Part shown: one piece after another, positions 9,525 through 21,500 of the stretch
Position numbering within the stretch: the first letter of the stretch is position 1
Layout of the letters: each line of letters starts with the position of its first letter
Assembly: GCA_002914805.1 (NCBI GenBank)
Contig: JXTB01000078.1
Span: forward strand, 617,332 to 681,331
Direction: 5' to 3'
Length of the DNA stretch: 64,000 bases
Source of the DNA: Parasponia andersonii
Taxonomy: Eukaryota > Streptophyta > Magnoliopsida > Rosales > Cannabaceae
Made by a program: the position numbers and the translations under genes
The notes under the pieces: generated by a model
Databases searched by the model: none
Seen by the model: the letters and a program-made list of their open reading frames with translations, nothing else
Told to the model about the DNA's origin: nothing

Positions 9525-12500
9525 GTATTAGCATTGTTCCTTTTATGTTTTCTTATCTCTTTCCTTTTTAAGGGACATTATTGTGGAAATTATTATAGAG
9601 ATTCTTCAAGCATATGATTTAAAATATATTCTGCATTTTTTTTTGGCGTGATGGTTGTTTTGTTTAGTTAGTTGATTTATGGTGCTGCATTTTTTTTTTT
9701 GGGCACTTTCCTCTTTTTAGTGAATTTGTCTCTAACAAACAACAACCTCATGAGTTCACAGTTTTCTAATATCTGTCCTCTAAAATGAACCATTAGTGTT
9801 CGTAGGCTTGTCACTGGTAACCACAGTTAACCTCAATGTTGAAGTTTCAAATCCCCACCCCCTAACTTGAACCCATCATATTCAGAGTATGATTATCCAA
9901 CGCTAGGACTCCATAAATTTGAATTACAGTGCTTCTATCACTGTTGGATTTTGCTTGCAGCCCTTTTGTATCCATTATTGTTGGGGTTCCACCAATGGTA
10001 AACCTGAATCACAGTGCTTACTTTGTTTTTTAATTCCACAGAAGCTCTTTTGAACTCAGTATTTCCCTTCTAGCCATGGCAGCCTTGAGGAGGAATTGTG
10101 ATTTTGCAGTATTTAGTAAAATTGGGAGCTCATTAAGAGACCTTGAAGCCCTTCGGTTTCAGCTATTTATTGTCCTTTTATGTATTTCTGACATTTTTCC
10201 CATTGGTTCTGCAAAGAAAACTCAATTCTTCCTCTAACAATACAACTACTTCATTTGTTAGGAGCTAGTGGATACTTTCTTAGCATTCTGTTTTTAATAT
10301 TATATGATTTTCTGGCATGTCAAAAAAAAAAATGGGTCACCAGTTTTACTTTGTCTTGGAGTCTTCGTGATGTAGACAATGAATAGATATAGTAGGAAGT
10401 TATTAATACTTTTATTGATTCGGTTTTATTTTAATTGTTAGATTATTTTAATTTTGAGTAACTAGTTTTATATTTATTGGTTCCATTAGTTTTTTATTTT
10501 CATTTAGTTTCCTAGTTGTGTCGAATTGCGTATCTATAAATAGGCTTATCTGTATGATTGTTTTTCAGAATATGAACGAATGAATATTGAGTTGTTAGTA
10601 TGTTCTTTCTCTAAAGTGCTTTGATTCTCTCTTGAATTCTTGTCCAGTTCTATTGTTTTTCTACCTATTCATCCATTCTTGCCGAAGTTCTATCACTCCT
10701 TGCTATTCTATCTATTCTCTTTCTTCTCTCAATTTATCCTACGTCACTTAGTGTTGGATTTTCTCTCCCTGCCCTTTTTATACCATGATACTTTGCTCCT
10801 TTGGAAATACTGGTTTTTGTTTTCAGAGGTAGGAGAAATAATTTTATGAATGAATACTTGATTATAAGTTATGGGTAATTCTGAGATTACAACCTTCTTT
10901 ATAGAGAGAAACTAACCTAAGCTGATGAAAAAATCTGGAGCAGATCTTATCAGCTATAAAATTGAAATAATATGATCAAAAATATAAACTCAATCTAAGA
11001 TCCTATCAGCTATAATTAGGGACCAATCTAACAAACATAATCTCCTAAAAACAAGACAATATTTGTGACACAATACAAAACATGAATACATCGGAACTTT
11101 AAATGAAATAATTCCGAAATCTTCAGCACTTCCCATCAAGCTGGTGCAAATATGTTAATCATGCCCAGCTTGATTGTAAGAACATTGAAACTCTATCTTT
11201 ATAAGCCCTTGGTCAAAATTTCTGCTACTTGTTGCCCGGTTGGAACATAGACTATGCAAATCACCTTATCTTATAACTCTCTTTAATTAAATATCTATCG
11301 ACCTCTACATTGTTCGTTCAATCATGATGCTCCGGATTGTAAGCAATGCTAATTGCAACTTTATTATTACAATAAAGCATCATAGGATAGCCTCCTGAAA
11401 CTATCTGTCCTTTCAATAAATGCTTTTGCCACAAGTTCATCTGTACCTTGAGCTAAAGCCCTAAACTCAGCCTCGACACTTCTCCTAGCTACAACAGACT
11501 GCTTCTTACTCCTCTAGGTTACAAGAGTACCCCAGTCAAACGTACAATAACTTGATGTATACTGTCTATAATCAACTAAACCAGCCCAATCAATACCTAT
11601 ATGGACCCCAACACTCTAGTATCATTAACTGACTCATTATAGTCACTGCAAAAGCTATATTAGGTCTAGTACGAGAACGATAGATAAGCTTTGCAATTGT
11701 CTACGGGTGTGCCACTATTGACTATGCAAAGTTTCAGATTTGGATCAATAGGCATTTCCACTGGTTTGCACCCTAACATACTAGTTTCCTTCAAAAGATC
11801 AATCACATACTTTCTTTGAGAAATTGAGTTCCCCTTTTTGACCATGCAATGTCCATGCCTAAGAAAATGCTTACGCTGACCAAGGTCCTTGATTTCAAAC
11901 TCACTAGCAAGAAGTCTCTTCAAACGGTTTACTTCCCCCGAGTCATTACTTATTACAATAATATTATCAACGTAAGTAATTAAAATTGTACATCTCCATT
12001 TAATGCGTTCTTGTAAAAAAGAGTGATCAATTTGTCCCCTATTATACCCATACATGTTGACTAGTCTTGTGAATCTCTTGAACCAGGCTCTCAGAGATTG
12101 CTTCAGACCATACAACGATTATTTTTAAGCAAACAAACTCTTCGACTTGCAATTCTAGTTTCTATTTTGAGAATTGTGTTTGACGGCCCACATGTATGAG
12201 CTGTATGTGTGTATGCTATGTGCACTTAGCATGGGCATGAGAAGTATGTGTATGAAGTGTACTTAGTATGGGTATAGGAATATTGTCAGCCACCTGTGTT
12301 CCCTAAATGTACTCTAGTTGATTAAATAGTCTAATTTAGGAATGTTTTTGACCTAGAGTTTATATAAATATGTTGTACCGAAAATCAATGAATAAAGAGT
12401 AATTATTCCTAAAATTTGTCATGGTATCAGAGTTGAATTAAGCTCCAGCAAACCATCTTTTCTTCAACCTTCGTTGTTGAATAGATCACTCTATTCTCCC

Positions 12501-15500
12501 TGTTTTTCGGAGTAAAAATAGAGTATTTTTACAGTTGCATTTCTGCTATTCTTCCCTTATATTTTCAGCCTCCTTTACTGATTGTATAACCCTTTGTGCC
12601 CAAATGCATTACCCAAAGCTCATTAACTTGATCCTTGAAAGAACGTGACCATTAATTTTTTCTTTTTTGTGAACCTGCCTCCTTAAACTATATTTCATTG
12701 GCACGCAACCTGATTTGATGAATCTGAATCTCTTATTCTATAAATCCGTTGCTTAATGATGTTTGAAATCTCAGAAATCACTTCTTTTAACATTCTCGAC
12801 CACTGAAAACCATAATATTATCCTTGGAAAATTATAGAACGTTCAGCTCAGCTTACGAATTAAAAAAACTACTTAAAGTGGTCTCAATTTATTCAAACCT
12901 TCTTGAAAGGGAAGGGAAAACTGAGCCATGTATTTTTGTTCTGATTACAAACGCCTCTTTATAGTCTAGGTCAGTCATAACATAGACTAATCTTAGCCTA
13001 AATATTAGAAATGGAAATATACAGAAATAAATTTGGAGATAACGTATCAATCATATCTCAAGAAATAAAGCAAATCAAATCTGAAATAACTCTTGAGATA
13101 TTTCGGGTGACTAAGGAAACAAATAAATAAAAAATATTCTAAACATTTCAACAATGATATCGTGGTGACAAGAGACGATTTGGAAGGTATGGAAAATCTG
13201 AGAAAAATATTTGTTGCAGGAATTTGTAATTAAGGAACTTGGCAGATTGAAGTATTTTTTCGACATTGAAGTTGCTCACTCTCAACATGGGATTTTTATA
13301 TCTCAACAAAAGTATGTGTTAGACTTGTTGGTTGAAGTTGGAAAATTGGGGTGTAAACTAGTAGAGACTCCTATTGAACAGAGTCATAAGTTTAGTGACG
13401 CACCTGAAGATGCAGCAGTAGATAGGAGGTCATATCAAATGTTAGTTGAAAAATTAATCTTTTTGCCCCCTACTAGACTAGATATAACATATGCTGTGGA
13501 AGTAGTCAATCAATGCATGCATAATCCAAAAGAAGTTCATCTTTGAGCTGCTCATTAGATCTTACAATACTTGAAAGATACTTTAGGAAAAAGGAGTAAT
13601 ATTCAAAAGAGGTGAGGAGCTAACTCTGGAAGCCGACACTGATGCAGACTATGAGGGATCACTAGATGATAGGAGATCGACCTCTGGCTATTGCACTTTC
13701 CTTGGAGGCAATCTTGTGACTTGGCGAAGCAAGAAACAAAATGTAGTGACAAGATCAAGTGCAGAGGCTGAATTCAGGGCAATGGCGTTGGGAGTAAGTG
13801 AGCTTTTGTCGTTGATGATAATCTTGGAGGATTTGAAGATAACATGGGAGGGATCGGTGGAGTTATACTGTGATAACAAATCTGCAATAAACATTGCACA
13901 CAATCTTGTACAACACGACCGTACCAAATATGTGGAAGTAAATAGACACTTCATAAAGGAGAAGTTGGAAACCGGATTGATATATATACCATTTGTGTCC
14001 TCAGAGAAACAACTTGCAGATGTATTAACTAAAGGATTAAGTGGTTTTATATTTCAGTCTGTTATTACCAAGTTGGGAATGGACAATATCCACTGACAGC
14101 CCACATGTGTGAGCCCACATGTGTGAGCTGTATATGTGTACACCATGTGCACTTAGCATGGGCATGAGAAGTATGTGTATGACATGTGTACTTAGTATGA
14201 TGATAAGAATATTGTCAGCCATATGTGTTCCCTGAATGTACTCTAGTTGATTAAATATTCTGGTTTAAGAATATTTCTAACCTAGAGTTTATATATAAAT
14301 TTGTTGTACCGAAAACCAATGAATAAAGAGTACTTATTCTTGTAATATGTCAGTTTCAATCCCAGGAGGCAAATCCATATACACTTGCTCGTCCAAGTCA
14401 CCATTCATGAAAGTACTTTTTTTTTCACTTGTAATGGATGCAAGGGTTAGCCAAGATTCACTGCAAGCGACAATGAGAACACATATTGTAGTTAGTCTTG
14501 CCATGGCACAAAGGTCTCCATATAATCTACTCTATAACTTTGTGTAAACCTTTAGTTACAAGCCTCACCTTATATCTTCCTATCTTCCTGACTGAGTTAC
14601 AATTCACTATAAAAGCCACTTGCAGCTAATTGAAGTTTTGCCTCTAGGAAGATCAGTCAAATTTCAAATACCATTCTTTTTAAGTGCATACATCTAAAAC
14701 GACTTTCCTCCATTTTGGACATCTCGAAGTCTTCAATATTATTCGGAACTTTGACGTTGGAAATGCCAGTGGTGAAGGCATAGTATGAAGATGACGACTT
14801 GTCGTAGGATAGAAACTTGGAGACTGGATGAATAGTGTAAGATCAAATGCCTTTTCATTGAGCGATTGGTGGATCCATTTCATCGACTTGATCTTTTGGG
14901 GACAATTCCGAACCTGGCTAAGAACTGGACCCAAGAGAATCGGTCAGCTTTATCGATGGCGTTGGTGAGGAAATTGCCTCAGGATTGGATTCAAGGCCAT
15001 GCTGAGAAGGGATGGCTATAACCAATGATTACGGGCATTCTATAGTTTTCCGATCTGAACGGGGAGGGAAAAACTGTTTTAAAGAGGAAAATGACCGGGT
15101 TGAGGAATAACCGCACTGCAAATATGCTGTATGCTGTGGGGACGGTATTAGTATAATATGCACCGTACCCGCGTTGATATACATATTCATATAATAAATT
15201 ATTGCACATATAATTATATATTTTATTTTACGCTACTCATTTCTATGTATCATTAAAATATAATAAGTGTGGAGACTCATTTGCATTTATATATTTGATT
15301 CTTAGAGTTTAAAAACTATTTGGGGCATTGTTGTGCTTGATGCGAGGTACACTACAAAAAAAGAATTATGTTTCCGTTGAATTTTAATTTTGTAATTTTC
15401 TTATTTTATCATGATTAACAAGGAAAAAGTTTTCCCCGTTATCGGTTACTTATTCCCCGTACTGTATCTATATCTAAAATAATTGTTTATGGGGCATGTG

Positions 15501-18500
15501 TTGCATTACAATGACCTTCGGGGATGAGAATGGTAATTGAAAAGCCATCCTCGATTTGCCCCGTTACCATTCCTTGAGATAAGATAGGCTGAACCTCTTG
15601 AGATTTGTTCCGCCATTTGTAAACACAAAGCTTTGGTTTGAGATTGTTGCCGAGATGATGTTTCTCCCCCTGTTTTTAAGCGTTAAAATGTTAATGGCAT
15701 AATAAACAGTTCCATACTAGACTTAGAACTAGACTTGGAAGACAATGGAATTGACACATCTTAAAAATGATGATCACTTGGAATCTCCCCCTGAAGAGAG
15801 GTACTTGAGAAGAAAGGTTGGGACTCACGGAAAAATTGTAGCATTTATACCTTTTTTGTTGAGGAGCATAGCCTATGATTCTAGCTTAGTACGGCTCTGA
15901 ATCTGTACATGCACAAAGTACAACCAAATATTTTCAATGGAGTTGAGCTGAATTTTTTTTCGTAGGGGTACGTTTGGAGTAAAGTGTTTATGAGAAATAG
16001 GAATATTATCTTATTGAATAGTGGAGAAAATACAGAAATATATAGACTGACAAATCTGACTAATCCCTAAAAATCAGAAAAATATGAACAGCTAAGATAC
16101 AATTCCTATAATTAATTTGGAACACTTGACTATCCAAAAATATACACTAAAATATTTACAGAATTTGTCTAACTAATTACAGCTAGCACACAGGTTCTAA
16201 CAGCTTGGCTGATTTCATGGTGTTTATAGGTGTTTCAAATTTCAGGACCCGTGAAGGGATTCGATTTCTAAGATAACATGCAGTAAGAAATCTTCTCACC
16301 AAAAATGTTTAGGTACATTGGTAGCGAACATAAGTGAACAAGCAACTTCTAAAATGTGTATTTTTTCATTCAATAACTCCATTTTGTTGTTGCGGCGGAT
16401 TTTTAGCATTCAGCAGGAATTTGATACCATGTTTTCAGAGTTAGGAGAAATAATTTCATGAATGAATACTTGATTATTTTCTGAGTTATGAATAACTCTG
16501 AGATTACAACCATATTCATAGAGGTAGAAACTAACCTAAGCTGATTAAAAAATCTGGGGATCTTATCGGCTATAAAATTGAAATAACATGATCAAAAATA
16601 CAAATACAAACTAAGATCCTATCAGCTAGAATTGGGGACCTGGCCAACAAACATAATCTCCTAAAAACAAGGCAATATTGCGACATAATACAAAAGACAT
16701 ACATATGAATTTTAACTGAAATAATCTGAAATCTTCAACAATTTTAATGATAACTTCTATGAGCAAAAGAACAATGATTCAGCATTCATTGGAATTTCAA
16801 GCATCCCCGAAATAGATAGGCATGCTGTAGGAGAGGACATTATAGAGAGTAATCTTTTTTATCCCCTTTCTTGGGGATCCATTCTGGATCAATTATTAAT
16901 CGTAAGTGGAGCTGTCACCTGATTGGAGTACCCTTGTTGGTTGAGTGGTGGATTATCACAACAGTTCTAGTTTTACATGAATTTATTTGGGTAGAAAATC
17001 CTCACAAGTTATTGGGGAATTGTGAAGATTGAGCAAATCAGGTTTTTAATCGTTCTCTAAGCAGAATTAGGACTTTTAGCCTATTCTTCAGGAGAAATGG
17101 TAGAATGGCACTATCTAAAAGCTAATTAGCTATAATGTTTTCCTGATCCTGCTCACCCTTTTCTTTCATTGCTATAAAATGGGGGCTCCTGATTTGCTAA
17201 TCAAGGAGCACATTGTGTGTTTTTGGATTCTTATATTTAAATCTACAATTTCGAAGGAGATAATGATTCATCTCAGGCGCTAACTAAATCTTTTAAAGTT
17301 TAGTTGTTATTATCTAATATAATTAATCAGCTTAACACATCGATTTTTTTTTAATTCTTGTAAATTCTGTATAAACTTTACAGGTGACTCTGGGAAACTT
17401 GTGGACTTGTACATATCTGGGAAGATAATGCAGTTAAAAGAACAAATTGCAATACTAGAAAAACGTGAAGAAAGGTTTCTTGTTGGGAATAAGATTCATG
17501 CTTATTGTCTTATAGTCATTTTTATATAGACGTAACCACACTTTTTAAATTGATTGAATCATTTTCATTTTCTTGTTCAACAGATACAAGACTGTTTTTG
17601 CCGATAGAATTTCAGTGTTCAGGAGGGCATGTTGTGAACTTTTCGGTTACAAGGTATCATACTTGTTGGTAGTTGTACCTCCCACCTTTCAAAGTACTTT
17701 GATCTCTATAGTTATTCCCCTTGTTTTTTGTTAATTACACAATAAACTTTTTCCATTTTCAAAGTAGAGGTTTTGTTTTGAATGTGTGTTGTGCAACATT
17801 GCTGTTTATATATTTAGCATGGGTTGGTATTATTAGTTGGAATGTGTAATTATAAATTATACTCACATACTCTCGTGCAAATGCACATGGTCACAAGTAA
17901 GATAAATTTAAGAGTTAGTGTCGAACTCATGAGGATTGATTTCTAAGTCAATGCTAAGTATTAAAATTGATATCTTTACTTTATCCAAACAAACGTAATT
18001 TGATTGTAAAGAAATAAAATAAAGAAAACTAAACTATGATGTAAAATACATGAAAGCAAGCAATAAAAAAATGTCTAGATTTACTAATTCTCCAACTATT
18101 CTTTAAACACACAAAATCCTAATTCTCCTCGTACATTAATTAATCTACTAGAGTTGTTAACCGAGAATTCGAATGTATTCACAAACTCCTTTCCAAAACA
18201 TAAGTGAAAGCATTTAGACAAACTACTTTATTACTCCTAATATAAATTGACTAGATTTATTAAGTTTAGTTATTCTCACACAAAGGTTGCACAAGTCACA
18301 TAAGTATATTCCTATCCTATGCAAACTCATCCCTCATCGGGTGATTTTATGTTATTCTACCTATGTCCAAACCTAAGTTTCCCTTCTTAAGTTTACAAAG
18401 GTTTCACTCAACAACCTATTTAGTTCATAATATAAATTGAGAACAATGACATTATAATCCAATGAATTCAAGAAATACAAAATCAAATAGGGAAAAGTTA

Positions 18501-21500
18501 TAGAATTCCCCCTTAGAAAAGTATAAAGGTGTTCAAGGAGATTGTCAAGCTCCTCTTCCAAGCTTGACTCTTGCTCTCTTGAATCCTCTTTCTAGGATTT
18601 GCTCTCAACTACACTACTCTCTAAATATGAAAAATACAAAGAAAAACTCACAAGAAAATAAAGAAAAGGCGGTATGAACAAAGAGTGGTGTTGATGTTCT
18701 GGAGAAAATTAAGAAATGGAGGATTGGAGCCCGTATTCATCTTCTTCTTCTTCTCTTTCTATGGCTGCCTCCCTCTGTTTTTCTCTATCTCAACATACCT
18801 CTTACAACCCTAAAGATAGGGTTTTAAAGATGTGCCTCTTGCAAACTTAAGGCAGGTGGAATCTGGACCCTTGGACCGTCAAAAAGTTGATATTGACCTT
18901 CTATTGTTGACTAGGATGCAGACGGTGGGGCCACAGTGCCATTTTTGGTGCTGCGGTGCCTCTTTTCCACTGGTCTGGTGCCGCGGCTTTCTAGGTGTGC
19001 CATTTCTTCATTTTAGTTTTAATTTGCCTCATTTTCATTGTGTTACGACTATATCGGATTTAATTTCGATCCCAATGGTTTGAAAAATTCATTTATGAGG
19101 CACAAATTCATCTCATTTTGCATCAAACACCTTTGTTTCATTCTCGTATCAACATAAACAAACAAAACATCTAAACAACAAGAAAAACCCTTGAAATAGC
19201 TTAATTCAAACAAGAACATAGCAAAACTTAAGGCATAATAGCACTATAACTCCAATTTTATGGAGCTAATAGGTATACTAGGGTGTACCTATTTACAGAC
19301 ATTGCTGTTATATCTTGTGTGGGTTCCTATCGTCGGGTTTAGTAATTTAGTTATTTTAGTTAATTGGGTAGCTTGGGAAACTTTGGAATTATAACCTGAT
19401 GTTATGACAGTTGGGTGGCTGATTGCGGGTAGTTAGACATGTATTGCACATTCAAATGGCATGTATTAGAATTACCATAAAAGCACGTTACATCCATAGT
19501 ACACAGGGGTTTGATGGGTGGGGTGGGTTAGAAGGAGCAAGACTCGGGATAAAATGACAGGTAATAAGCAGGAACCTTTTCTTTTGTCTTTTGTTTGGTT
19601 TTTAACTTTTAGATCAAGATTTCCCAAGAGATAAAGTGTTTTTGTTGTTGTTAAAATCATTAAATGGCGGAAGTATTGATGTCTGGTATTTATTTATCTG
19701 CCTGATCAAGTGGTACATATTTTTGGTTGTACTTTGTTATTATTGGGGTTCATATAGACAAAATTTGATTATCATAAGATTTATTAATGAATGGGTTTTG
19801 AAGCTTTTCTGCATGATACTCTCCCCCACCTCTTCTTTTCGTAATTTACAGTCTTAATGGAGGGGAATGTGGAGTCATTATGGGTTAGTAAAGCATTGGG
19901 TGGCTCTTTGGGAATTTAGTTCTAAAGATTTATCCTTTTCAGATTTAATTAGGGATTGAGTTTGATATTTTGAAATTTGATACCTTATCGTCTTGCATAA
20001 CCTTATTTATTATTTTTCTATCATTAATATTTCAATAATATCAATCCCTGTTCCTTAAAAGAAAAAAAAAGTCTTAGTGGTTTTACATATTAGACTAGTT
20101 TATTCCAAATAAAAGCAAGGATGGTTACTCTAGTTTATGAGCATTCTCAACTAGAAAATGTCTATTTGCTGCTTTTAGATACATGGACTGAGGGGGAAAA
20201 TCTTGGGAGTATTTATTAATTTTACGTTTTGGTCAGATTGTAATGGATGAGCAGCAGCGTCCTAATGGAATTCCTGTAACACGGTTTACACTCCAATCCA
20301 TTTATGCTGAAAGCGATGAAGAGAAGCTTGAATTTGAATATGAATCAGGGAATACAAATATTTTGGTAAGATGATCAGTTTGAGTCACATTATAAAGCTT
20401 CTGAGTTCTAACGTCCTCCAGAAACAAATGTAAAATTCTCGAGAACTTTTTCTGTATAAAATTGCAAGTATTATTAATAGGTTGGGTTAATTATAGTAAT
20501 GCCCCTTGAATTATACTTATTGTATTATTTTAGCCCTCGAATTTTCAGCTTACATAATAATGGTCCCTAAATTATGTAATTGTTGCAGTAATGGTCCCTT
20601 TGTCACAGTTATCAAACCGTGCGCTTTGTGATAACTTATTTCTGTTAAATATTTAGCCCTTTATGATAAAATGGTCCTTGTTGCAAGAATTATATAATTC
20701 AAAAGCCGTTAATATGTAAGTTGAAAGTTCGGGGACCAAAGTGGTACAATTAGTATTTTTATGGGTCGCTATTATTATTAACCCTAATGGATTTCATAAA
20801 TCCCTACTATTGTTTTCCATTTTCTTTTAACAAATACCGTTATAACCTTTAAACTATTTTTCCTCATCCAACAGGGAAATGGTTACACCTCTCAGCGTGA
20901 CATATCCCATCAGGTATGGAGTATACATTCGTTTTATGATTTTCAGATCTGGTAGGGACATTTGCTTGTTTGTGCTTTCATTTTCAGCCACCTTCATTTA
21001 GAATTTTAGATCATGATGTGGCACAAGGAGTCCTCACCAGGGCCATGTAAGGTGTCCAGAATCTTTAATTAATTTTTCTTACCTTTGCTTACAGTTCTTT
21101 TCTTGTGGTATATTTCTTATATTTGTACGGACGAATGGTGCATACTTCAATAGTTAGAGGTAGATAACAAATATTTAAGTACGCCTAAATTTTTATTTTT
21201 TTTTTCACGGGAAATAAATCTTTTGAAACTTTAGCTAAACTTCTACTGACAATGGTAGTCTCTTGAACTCCCCATCCACCAACCTCAGTTTTCTTGTCCA
21301 GCAAAAAGAAAAAATAAAAAATGTAGGAAAAATAAAAAATACGGATAGAATCATGCAATGAGTTTAAGGCTTATAATTGATTTTAAATTGCCTTAAAATA
21401 TTTGAGGAGACACCGGTGGATTATCATATTGGTATTCTGAAGGCCTTTAAGAATATCTGACATTTAGATTGCTAGCAACTGCGTGACGTTTTAGCTTGGT

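Larger units (their letters stand above)
12181..14352 (+). mobile_element. Copia-3: small Ty1/copia element nested in Copia-2
   Basis: A complete-ended but internally deleted element of 2.17 kb on the + strand. It has LTRs starting TGAC and ending GTCA, a TGGTATCAGAG primer-binding site, a gag scrap, partial RT and full-length RNase H. The host sequence on both sides rejoins within the Copia-2 RT: PPGIET lies right of 14352, and its continuation lies left of 12181. The two flanks share GTTT (12177-12180 with one base shared with the LTR; 14353-14356), which fits a partly eroded TSD. Confidence 0.9.
10818..16740 (-). mobile_element. Copia-2: Ty1/copia element in a MAD1 intron, itself interrupted by Copia-3
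   Basis: A minus-strand copia retrotransposon with two 311-bp LTRs, a tRNA-Met-type primer-binding site, and pol remnants. Flanking pentamers GTTTT (10813-10817) and ATTTT (16741-16745) match at four of five positions, consistent with an aged TSD. Copia-3 (12181-14352) lies inside its RT. Without that insert Copia-2 is only about 3.75 kb, so much of gag and integrase has been lost. It is antisense to MAD1. Confidence 0.88.

Noticed and set aside
15095..15590. GGGGA/CCCCG-rich block considered as a hAT-type non-autonomous element
   Set aside because: No inverted termini or 8-bp TSD could be found by eye. Reported only as part of the Copia-2 interior.
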